From JBBSIN01 sp038232055 (GTDB lineage Bacteria > Actinomycetota > Actinomycetes > JADGOV01), in contig JBBSIN010000063.1 of the NCBI GenBank assembly GCA_038232055.1, positions 1 to 11,760 on the forward strand: a DNA stretch of 11,760 bases, written 5' to 3'. The notes under the pieces were generated by a model, which made no database searches, had not been told where the DNA came from, and saw nothing but the letters and a program-made list of their open reading frames with translations. Positions 6,309 to 11,760 of this stretch are shown piece after piece (position 1 is the stretch's first letter; each line of letters starts with the position of its first letter). A program made the translations under genes and the position numbers.

Positions 6309-6990
6309 GGCGTCCCTTTCTCGGAGGTGCGGTGGGTCGGCCTGGGGTGGGTCGGCCGGGGGCGTAGTGCGCCCGGTACATCGCCGCGATCTGCGGCAGC
6401 ATCGTCGTGAAGGCGCCTTCCTCGAAGGTCTCCTGCGGTCCGTTGGCCAGCTGCTGAGAAGCCACCCCGCTGATCAGCACCGTCCACATCCGGACCAGCT
6501 CGTCGACCGCGACCCCCGAGTCGAACAGGCCGAGGGCCTGCAGGCGCCCGAGTACGTCACCGCAGCGCGCGAGTACCACCACCGCGGGCTGGTAGGCCTC
6601 GGCAGAAGGTACGTAGCCGGGCACGGTGCGCCAGCCCATCAGCTGCGAATAGGCCGGGTGCTCGACCGTCCAGCGCACGAAGCGCCCGCCGAACTCCAGT
6701 AGGTACGCCGGCAGGTCGGTCGTCTCATCCGGATAGCCCAGCTCCTCCATGGTCTGGAGCACCTGGCCCCATCCCCGGGCGAAGACCGCGTCGTAGACCG
6801 CTTGCTTGGAGTCGAAGTAGACGTACAGCGACGGCGGCCGGATCCCCACGCGGCGGGCCACCTCGTGGAGCGACAGACCGGCCGCCCCTTGCTCCGCCAT
6901 CACATCGACGGCGACACCGATGATCTCCTCGATCGTCTGCGCCCGGCGGGCATGCCGACGGTCCAACTGAGTCGCAGGCTCGGCACCCAT
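6292..6990 (-). CDS. TetR-family transcriptional regulator
   Basis: The protein has 232 residues. The DNA-binding domain is residues 17-62. The first helix is IEEIIGVAVDVMAEQGAAGL, and the helix-turn-helix is LHEVARRVGIRPPSLYVYF, followed by the conserved D-S-K-Q-A helix start. The C-terminal ligand domain (about 75-215) contains YSQLMGWRTVPGYVPSAEAY, resembling the TetR C-terminal WHG type. The last 20 residues are Pro/Arg-rich and overlap the next gene by 17 bp. Start is ATG 6990, the only start that keeps the whole N-terminal arm. The promoter at 6999-7027 places transcription start almost on this ATG. By position it probably represses itself and the MBL-isomerase genes until a small molecule binds. 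Confidence 0.9.
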   Translation of the reverse strand: MGAEPATQLDRRHARRAQTIEEIIGVAVDVMAEQGAAGLSLHEVARRVGIRPPSLYVYFDSKQAVYDAVFARGWGQVLQTMEELGYPDETTDLPAYLLEFGGRFVRWTVEHPAYSQLMGWRTVPGYVPSAEAYQPAVVVLARCGDVLGRLQALGLFDSGVAVDELVRMWTVLISGVASQQLANGPQETFEEGAFTTMLPQIAAMYRAHYAPGRPTPGRPTAPPRKGRRAQQR

Positions 6991-6998
6991 GGTGCGTA

Positions 6999-7027
6999 AG
7001 CATGTCCTAATGCCATTAGTATGTCAA
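6999..7027 (-). promoter_or_regulatory. Promoter and probable operator of the TetR operon
   Basis: On the minus strand a perfect -35 TTGACA (7027-7022) is followed by a 17-bp spacer and a weak -10 CATGCT (7004-6999). The spacer contains the palindrome CTAATG-C-CATTAG as read on the plus strand (7007-7019), with perfect arms and one central base, the form of a small TetR operator. A start point about 7 bp past the -10 falls near 6992, only two bases from the ATG at 6990, and no Shine-Dalgarno precedes it. A leaderless transcript is therefore likely. Confidence 0.7.
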
Positions 7028-7068
7028 GGTTGATCGTTAGCTGGACGTCAGCCAGCTGGACGCCAGGG

Positions 7069-7479
7069 CTAGTGCCCCGGCGTGCGCAGAAATCCGCGCT
7101 CAATCGCGACCGTGACCGGCGCAATGCGGTCGTCGACCTCGAGCTTTCCGAACATCCGGATGAGGTGCGTCTTCACAGTGCCCACACTGATGTACAGCCG
7201 TCGGCCGATCTCCGCGTTCGTCAGGCCAACGGCGACCAACGTGAGCACCTCGATCTCGCGCGGTGTCAACCTCTCGGCCCGCGGACTCTGCACGCGGCGC
7301 ATCAGCTTGGCCGCGACCGGGGCGGCGAGAACGGTCTCGCGGCGCGCGGCGATCTGCACACCCGTCTGGAGCCTCATCCGCACGCCGAGATGCTCGAGCA
7401 GTTCGGACAGCCCGCGACTGAACGTCCGGCCCGACGGGCCGAGCCGGTGGCTCGCGGTGACGTCCGTCGAACCGGTCAT
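7069..7479 (-). CDS. LuxR-type (NarL/FixJ) DNA-binding output domain, receiver absent
   Basis: The last 67 residues are a classic LuxR_C_like helix-turn-helix: RLTPREIEVLTLVAVGLTNA, then EIGRRLYISVGTVKTHLIRM. The preceding RRETVLAAPVAAKLM is the usual linker found after a response-regulator receiver. No receiver features (acidic pocket, D-x-x-M-P, Lys) are found upstream in any minus-strand frame to 7640. With ATG 7479 (GGAG 9 bases upstream) the protein is 136 residues; the frame stays open to an upstream ATG at 7632, but that part looks non-coding. It may be a stand-alone regulator or the tail of a decayed response regulator. It diverges from the DinB gene at 7680 and ends just before the TetR promoter. 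Confidence 0.6.
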   Translation of the reverse strand: MTGSTDVTASHRLGPSGRTFSRGLSELLEHLGVRMRLQTGVQIAARRETVLAAPVAAKLMRRVQSPRAERLTPREIEVLTLVAVGLTNAEIGRRLYISVGTVKTHLIRMFGKLEVDDRIAPVTVAIERGFLRTPGH

Positions 7480-7679
7480 GAGCTGCTCCAGGGTCGGCTG
7501 GAGGTGACTCGGCACTCCCAAGGGAGGCGCCACCCGATGAACCGCGGTCTGTGGACGTTGCGCCACCGGTCTCGAACCCGTCGCACCGCGCTCCACACGC
7601 CGTATGTCCGCGGGGACCCTGTAGCTCAACACCGGTGAGTCATCGACGACACCGCCTGGCTGGTGTCAGGCTGCTGCGC

Positions 7680-8270
7680 ATGATCGGACATGAGCTGAAG
7701 GCGGACCTCCATCGCAATCTGCAGGCCGGTCGGGAGGCGCTGCTGTGGAAGCTCGAGGGACTCTCGGAGTACGACATGCGTCGCCCCCTGACCCCGACGG
7801 GGACCAACCTGCTTGGGCTGGTTAAGCACCTGGCCGGGGTTGAGCTGGGGTACTTCGGCGACACTTTCCGACGTCCGTTCAACGAGCCGCTGCCCTGGTC
7901 CGGCCGCGAGGACGAACCCAACGTGGACATGTGGGCCACCGCCGAGGAAGCGGGCCAGCAGATTGTCGCGCTGTACCGACGGGCCGGGGCGCACGCCGAT
8001 GCCACTATCAACGAGTTGCCGCTGGATGCGATCGGATACGTGCCTTGGTGGCCGGCCGACCGGACCGAGGTGACGCTGCACGGCATCCTGGTACATGTGA
8101 TCGCGGAGACTCACCGGCACGCCGGGCACGCGGACATCGTGCGGGAGCTGATCGACGGGGCCGCCGGGCTGCGGAAAGACAACGACAATTTGGCCCCGGG
8201 CGACCAGACCTGGTGGAAGGAGTTCCGAAGCCGGCTCCAGCGGGCGGCGGAGATAGCCGGCCAGGACTGA
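7680..8270 (+). CDS. DinB/DUF664 family protein (mycothiol-transferase-like)
   Basis: The protein has 196 residues, the normal size for a DUF664 four-helix DinB fold. The key motif regions are TNLLGLVKHLAGVELGYFGD (His50) and a late helix LHGILVHVIAETHRHAGHAD (His139, His147, His150), which together would supply the metal-binding histidines. The final part TWWKEFRSRLQRAAE is the usual closing helix. Members of the superfamily use low-molecular-weight thiols (mycothiol, bacillithiol) to modify electrophiles; the exact substrate is unknown. ATG 7680 gives MIGHELKADLHRNLQ, the expected start; longer in-frame starts add sequence with no family character. Residues 14-45 are duplicated, with decay, at 1429-1565. 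It diverges from the LuxR-type gene with a 200-bp gap that holds no obvious promoter. Confidence 0.85.
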   Translation: MIGHELKADLHRNLQAGREALLWKLEGLSEYDMRRPLTPTGTNLLGLVKHLAGVELGYFGDTFRRPFNEPLPWSGREDEPNVDMWATAEEAGQQIVALYRRAGAHADATINELPLDAIGYVPWWPADRTEVTLHGILVHVIAETHRHAGHADIVRELIDGAAGLRKDNDNLAPGDQTWWKEFRSRLQRAAEIAGQD

Positions 8271-8337
8271 GTCCCACGAGACGACGGGCCTGACCGCCGC
8301 CGAGGTCGAGCACTGGGCGTTCCTTTGGGCGGTCTCT

Positions 8338-8357
8338 GGGCCGTCACGCCACGGCCC
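8338..8357. terminator. Possible two-way terminator between DinB and rnpB
   Basis: GGGCCGT (8338-8344) and ACGGCCC (8351-8357) form a perfect 7-bp stem with a 6-base loop. It lies 68 bp after the DinB stop and 38 bp past the 3' end of the RNase P RNA on the other strand. No T-run follows on either side, as is common in actinomycetes. Confidence 0.45.
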
Positions 8358-8394
8358 AAGCCGGTAAACAGAGGTGTCGGCGGTTCACAGCAGG

Positions 8395-8778
8395 CGGCGG
8401 ACGAGTCGGCCTGTACGCCGGGTTCTGTGCCCCGGCCGCCTCGCGGCACTGGCCGGGGCGGCGGCCATCCCTCTCGGACTGCCGTTGCCGGCAGCCTCCA
8501 GCGGTCTACCCGGGAACTCGGGCGGGCCGCCCTCGAACGCTCCCTGTCTGACCTTGCTCCGGGTGGGGTTTACCGAGCCGCCCGAGTCACCTCGGACGCT
8601 GGTGGTCTCTTACACCACCCTTTCACCCTTACCAGTGCACGCACTGGCGGTCTGCTCTCTGTGGCACTGTCCCGCGGGTCACCCCGGGTGGGCGTTACCC
8701 ACCACCCTGCCCTGTGGAGCCCGGACGTTCCTCGGACGGGAGTTCCCGTACGCGGCCGCCCGGCCGGCTCGTCCGCCG
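8395..8778 (-). ncRNA. rnpB: RNase P RNA, bacterial type A
   Basis: On the minus strand the RNA opens and closes with a perfect P1 helix: CGGCGGACGAG (from 8778) against CTCGTCCGCCG (to 8395). After P1 comes CGAGGAACGTCCGGGCTCC, the conserved 5' core. The middle contains GGTAAGGGTGAAAGGGTGG, then GTAAGAGACCACCAG, the conserved specificity-domain loops. Next comes GGTAAACCCC, and near the 3' end ACAGAACCCGGCGTACAGG, then CCGACTC, the conserved 3' core. The length of about 384 nt fits type A. The RNA is the catalytic part of RNase P, which removes the 5' leaders of tRNA precursors. Proteins read through it in either strand are artefacts. Confidence 0.97.
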
Positions 8779-8786
8779 TACCGCTC

Positions 8787-8816
8787 ACTGTACGGCGAAG
8801 CCGGCGGCGAGGTCAG
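8787..8816 (-). promoter_or_regulatory. Promoter of rnpB
   Basis: On the minus strand -35 CTGACC (8816-8811), an 18-bp spacer and -10 TACAGT (8792-8787) point to a start near 8780, matching the 5' end of the P1 helix at 8778. It lies in the short gap after the permease stop (8823), so rnpB need not depend on read-through from the permease operon. Confidence 0.6.
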
Positions 8817-8822
8817 CGGAGA

Positions 8823-10055
8823 TCAGCCGCTTCCCAGCACCGTGAGAGAGAGCCACAGCGCCCCGATCGCCCCGATGAGCACGGCCGGGACGCTGAACGC
8901 CCCCAGCCGGACGTACTCGCCGATGGTCGGCTCGACGCCGCGGGCGAGCAGCACGCGCCGCCACAGCAAGGTGGCAAGCGACCCGAGGTAGGTCAGGTTC
9001 GGGCCGACGTTCACGCCGATGAGCAGGGCCAGGACCGGCCCCGGGCCGTGCGGCGAAACGGCCGGCAGGAGGAGCAGGACCGCCGGCAGGTTGTTCAGCA
9101 CGTTGGCCAGGAGCGCGCCCAAAGCAGCGATCGCCAGCAGCGTGGCGAGCGACGTACCGCTCGGCACGACGGCGTCGACGGTGCGGCCGAGCCCGTGGGC
9201 GGTCACCGCGCGAACGACGAGACCCAGCCCTAACACGAAAAGCAAGAACGCCGGGCTCGCCGCGCGTACGACGTCGGGCAGCGACGGCCGCACCCGTACG
9301 GCAAGCAGCGCCGCACCGGTCACCGCGGCCCACGCCGGCGCAACACCGAGCAGCGAGGTCGCGCCGAAACCCAGCAGGGTGAGGACGAGCACGGCCAGCG
9401 CGTACGCCGGAATCGCCAGCGGCGGGCGTGCGGTCGAACCGGCCGGGCCGGCGAGGTCGGCTGAGAAGAACCGGCGGAGTACGGCGTACTCACCGGCAAC
9501 GGCGGCCGCCTGGGGAAGCGCCATGAGTGCGGCGAAGCGGCCGAAGGACAGGCCGCTCGAACTGAACGCCAGCAGGTTGGTCAGGTTGGAAACAGGCAGC
9601 AGGAGCGATCCGGAGTTGGCCAGGTGCGCGCAGGCGTAGACGTGCGGACGCGCCCTTACCTTCTGCGCCACCGCCGCCGCGAGGACGACCGGCGTGAGCA
9701 GCACCACCGTCGCGTCGAGGCTGAGCACGATCGTGGTCGCGGTCGCCACAAAGAAGACCAGCCGCAGCATCGGACCGGGCCGCCCTCGCCCGGCCCGGAC
9801 CAGCAGCGAGCCGGCGGCGGTGAACACGCCTGCCCGGTCACAGAGGTCGGCGAGCAGCAGGACGGCGGCGAGGAAACCGAGCGTCGGCCCGAGGCGGCGC
9901 ATCTCGTCGGTCGCGACCCGCAGGGGCAGCACGCCGGTCGCGATGAGCAGGCCGGCGGCGGGGACGGCGGCGGCAGCTTCCGGCAGTCCGCGAGGCCGGG
10001 TGAGAGCGAAGCCGAGTACGACGAGCAGCGCCGCCGCCGCGAGCGCCTCGGCCAC
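8823..10055 (-). CDS. ArsB/SLC13-type inner-membrane permease (ion transporter superfamily)
   Basis: The protein has 410 residues, very hydrophobic, with about ten to twelve membrane segments in two similar halves. The two inverted-repeat signature loops are DATVVLLTP (114-122) with SNLTNLLAF (156-164), and NNLPAVLLLL (321-330) with GVNVGPNLTYLGSLATLLW (347-365). Such N-L/N-x-P and S-N-x-T-N motifs line the substrate site in ArsB, NhaD and related anion or arsenite carriers. The substrate cannot be told, and no arsR or arsC is beside it, so arsenic should not be assumed. The GTG start at 10055 is chosen over an upstream ATG at 10112 because it directly follows the stop of the RNase H/phosphatase gene (TAACGTG, one base between). 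This suggests coupled translation. The last gene of this minus-strand run before rnpB. Confidence 0.8.
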   Translation of the reverse strand: MAEALAAAALLVVLGFALTRPRGLPEAAAAVPAAGLLIATGVLPLRVATDEMRRLGPTLGFLAAVLLLADLCDRAGVFTAAGSLLVRAGRGRPGPMLRLVFFVATATTIVLSLDATVVLLTPVVLAAAVAQKVRARPHVYACAHLANSGSLLLPVSNLTNLLAFSSSGLSFGRFAALMALPQAAAVAGEYAVLRRFFSADLAGPAGSTARPPLAIPAYALAVLVLTLLGFGATSLLGVAPAWAAVTGAALLAVRVRPSLPDVVRAASPAFLLFVLGLGLVVRAVTAHGLGRTVDAVVPSGTSLATLLAIAALGALLANVLNNLPAVLLLLPAVSPHGPGPVLALLIGVNVGPNLTYLGSLATLLWRRVLLARGVEPTIGEYVRLGAFSVPAVLIGAIGALWLSLTVLGSG

Positions 10056-10056
10056 G

Positions 10057-11172
10057 TTAGGGCTGCGGCGCGTGAGCGGTGTCGTTGAGCCGGCGCAGCA
10101 CGGCCGGCCCATCGGGGTGCCAGTCGATCTCCGTGATGCCCACCGGGTCGAGATGGATGCGGTACAGCGCTGTCGGGGGGGCGTCGAGCGCGAGCCGCAC
10201 CAGCGTCTTGATCGGGGTCACGTGGCTGACGAGGAGCAGCCGGTGCCCGCCGTACGACGCAACGAGCCGGTCCCGCGCCTGCCGCACCCGTCGGCCGACC
10301 ACCGAGAAGCTCTCCCCGCCGGGCGGCGCGACGTCCACGGACGCCAGCCAGGCCGCGGCCTCCGCCGGCCACCGCTCCCGCACCTCGGCGAGCGTGTGCC
10401 CCTCCCAGGCGCCGAAGTCGGTTTCGCGCAGCCCATCGTCGGCCACCACGTCGAGCCCGAGCCGGTCGGCGACGATCTCCGCCGTACGCCGCGCCCGGCG
10501 AAGCGGCGACGTGACGACTGCCTTGACCGCCGGCTCGGCCCCGAGCCGCTCCGCCGCCGCCGCCGCCTGCGCCAGGCCGACCTCGGAGAGGTCGGCCTCC
10601 CCGGAGCCGCTGAACCGCCGCTCCGCGGTCAGCGGCGTGGACCCGTGCCGCAGCAGCACGGTGACGGTGGGCGGCGCGACCGTGTCGAGCCAGCCGTAGG
10701 AGCTGCCCCCCTCGGGGCCCGGCACCTGCGCCGGACCGGCCGGCGCCCACGTCGCTCCACGGGCTGCGGCGTCCATCGCCTCGTTGGCCAGTCGGTCGGC
10801 GTGCTTGTTGCGCTCCCGCGGTACGTGCCGGAAGGCAACCCGCGGCAGCCGCTGCACGAGCTCGGCGGCCTGCCTGGCAAGCACCCGCATGTCCGGGTGC
10901 TTGACCTGCCATCGGCCGGACATCTGTTCGACGACGAGCTTGGAGTCCATCCGCACCTCGACGGCGGCGGGGGCGAGTTCGGCCGCGGCGCGCAGGCCGG
11001 CCAGCAGCCCCTCGTACTCCGCCACGTTGTTCGTCGCGCGCCCGATCCCCGCCGCGACCTCCCGGAGGACCTCGCCGGTGTCGGCGTCGCGCACGACGGC
11101 GCCGTACCCTGCCGGCCCCGGGTTGCCCCGGGAGCCACCGTCGGCCTCCACGACCAGCCGGCCCCCGGTCAA
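10057..11172 (-). CDS. Bifunctional RNase H / histidine acid phosphatase (Rv2228c-like)
   Basis: The protein has 371 residues in two domains. Residues 5-135 are RNase HI: VEADGGSRGNPGPAGYG (Asp11), NNVAEYEGLL (Glu52), RMDSKLVVEQMSG (Asp76) and HADRLANEAM (Asp126), so all four metal-binding acids are present. Residues 170-365 are a histidine phosphatase (phosphoglycerate-mutase fold): LLRHGST (Arg175, His176), TSPLRRARRTAE, ETDFGAWEG (Glu250), GGESF and VSHVTPIK (His317). The fusion is widespread in actinobacteria (Rv2228c of M. tuberculosis); the RNase H half removes RNA from RNA-DNA hybrids, and the phosphatase half is linked to cobalamin-type (CobC-like) substrates. TTG 11172 is chosen because the family starts a few residues before the VVEADGG strand and the upstream gene ends at 11180; GTG 11151 is the alternative. 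Confidence 0.92.
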   Translation of the reverse strand: MTGGRLVVEADGGSRGNPGPAGYGAVVRDADTGEVLREVAAGIGRATNNVAEYEGLLAGLRAAAELAPAAVEVRMDSKLVVEQMSGRWQVKHPDMRVLARQAAELVQRLPRVAFRHVPRERNKHADRLANEAMDAAARGATWAPAGPAQVPGPEGGSSYGWLDTVAPPTVTVLLRHGSTPLTAERRFSGSGEADLSEVGLAQAAAAAERLGAEPAVKAVVTSPLRRARRTAEIVADRLGLDVVADDGLRETDFGAWEGHTLAEVRERWPAEAAAWLASVDVAPPGGESFSVVGRRVRQARDRLVASYGGHRLLLVSHVTPIKTLVRLALDAPPTALYRIHLDPVGITEIDWHPDGPAVLRRLNDTAHAPQP

Positions 11173-11179
11173 CCTGCGC

Positions 11180-11760
11180 TCACAGACCGGACTCCGGCGT
11201 CCGCACGAGGATCCGTCGGCACTCCTCGCATCGCAGCACAGCGTCCGCCGGAGCAGCCCGCAGGGCTGCGACGTCCTGTCCGGAGAGGCTGAGGTGGCAG
11301 CCTTCGCACCGGCCGCCGCGCAGGGCTGCCGCACCGACCCCGCCCTTGTCGGCGCGGACCTTCTCGTAGAGCGTGAGCAGATCGGCAGGAATCTCGGTCG
11401 CTGTCGCGGCACGCTCCTGCGCGCGCCGCGCGGCGGCAGAGTCGATCTCGGCGTACGCCGCGTCGCGGCGCTTCGCCACGGCCTGGCTGTCGGCGGCGAG
11501 CCGGTCACGCTCGGCGACGAGCGCCACCAGGCGCGTCTGTACTGCCTCTCGCTGCTCCATCACCTCGAGGACCTGCTCCTCGAGGGTGTCCTGTCGTCGG
11601 GCAAGCGAGCTCAGCTCGGACTGAAGGTTCTCCAGCTCCCGAGGCGAGCCGACGGCGCCGGTCTCCAACCGCTTCCGGTCGCGGTCGGCGCGCGACCGCA
11701 CCCGCTCCCCGTCGGTCTCGAGCCGTGCCAGCTCCCGCCCCCGGTCCGAGTCCGCGGTGG
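11180..11760 (-). CDS. Coiled-coil protein with C4-type zinc ribbon (DUF164), N-terminus beyond window
   Basis: The frame is open from the right edge (codons from 11758) to the TGA at 11180-11182. The first part is a long, charged coiled coil (heptads rich in Leu, Glu, Arg, e.g. RQDTLEEQVLEVMEQREAVQ). It is followed by YEKVRADKGGVGAAALRGGR and a four-cysteine ribbon: C-E-G-C (about 11301-11312) and C-E-E-C (about 11223-11234). This is the zf-RING_7/DUF164 family, about 240 residues in full, usually found just upstream of the RNase H/phosphatase gene in actinobacteria. The function is unclear; nucleic-acid or protein binding is inferred from the ribbon. There is a 7-bp gap to the next gene. 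An apparent GTG at 11701 is internal, since coding continues to the edge. Confidence 0.9.
   Translation of the reverse strand, partial: TADSDRGRELARLETDGERVRSRADRDRKRLETGAVGSPRELENLQSELSSLARRQDTLEEQVLEVMEQREAVQTRLVALVAERDRLAADSQAVAKRRDAAYAEIDSAAARRAQERAATATEIPADLLTLYEKVRADKGGVGAAALRGGRCEGCHLSLSGQDVAALRAAPADAVLRCEECRRILVRTPESGL

Noticed and set aside
8325..9233. Plus-strand open frames across 8325-9233
   Set aside because: They run through the RNase P RNA and the 3' part of the permease on the opposite strand; the peptide has no recognisable motif.
9694..11292. A plus-strand open frame of 532 codons across the permease and RNase H/phosphatase genes
   Set aside because: It is antisense to two clearly conserved genes, is rich in Arg/Pro/Gly as expected of a GC-rich shadow frame, and shows no domain.
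1..11760. CRISPR array, tRNA, rRNA
   Set aside because: No series of short regularly spaced repeats, no tRNA-like cloverleaf with CCA-type arms and no rRNA core sequence were seen on either strand. The stem at 4589-4619 was considered as a tRNA arm, but it has no partner arms.

Overview
The window is very GC-rich DNA from an actinomycete (Actinomycetota). Two things support this. There is a bacterial type A RNase P RNA on the minus strand, and next to it lies the RNase H/histidine-phosphatase fusion and C4 zinc-ribbon pair that is typical of actinobacterial chromosomes. Several genes also belong to mycothiol-linked families (mycothiol-dependent maleylpyruvate isomerase type, DinB/DUF664). The genus cannot be told from this sequence. 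All calls come from reading the sequence by eye; no database search was run.

Region 1-4740 is a worn accessory segment. It opens with the C-terminal end of an ISL3-type transposase, followed by an SRPBCC gene and a SnoaL-like ester cyclase with two compensating frameshifts. The ester cyclase runs into a 136-bp piece of a DinB gene whose full copy lies 6.3 kb away. Next comes a block on the minus strand, 1748-3415, with four small genes in the order DUF4242 (broken), DsrE-like, AhpD/carboxymuconolactone-decarboxylase-like (CMD) and RidA-like (broken). The block is bracketed by two direct copies, 137 bp each, of the left end of an IS1380-family element. The right copy continues into a deleted and frameshifted IS1380 transposase.

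Region 4739-7030 is an intact three-gene minus-strand operon: a TetR-family regulator, then a di-iron metallo-beta-lactamase-fold protein of the oxygen-binding/flavodiiron type without a flavodoxin domain, then a maleylpyruvate-isomerase-fold enzyme. The genes overlap or abut. The promoter has a perfect -35 (TTGACA) and a 13-bp palindrome between -35 and -10, and the predicted transcript starts almost at the ATG. This looks like an autoregulated stress or detoxification operon.

Region 7069-8270 has a LuxR-type DNA-binding output domain without a recognisable receiver (minus) diverging from a full DinB/DUF664 gene (plus).

Region 8395-11760 looks like core chromosome, all on the minus strand. 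It reads zinc-ribbon coiled-coil protein (entering from the right edge), RNase H/phosphatase fusion, ArsB/SLC13-type permease, then rnpB with its own promoter in the 44-bp gap. The accessory segment is thus a decayed, IS-littered strip beside a conserved block.
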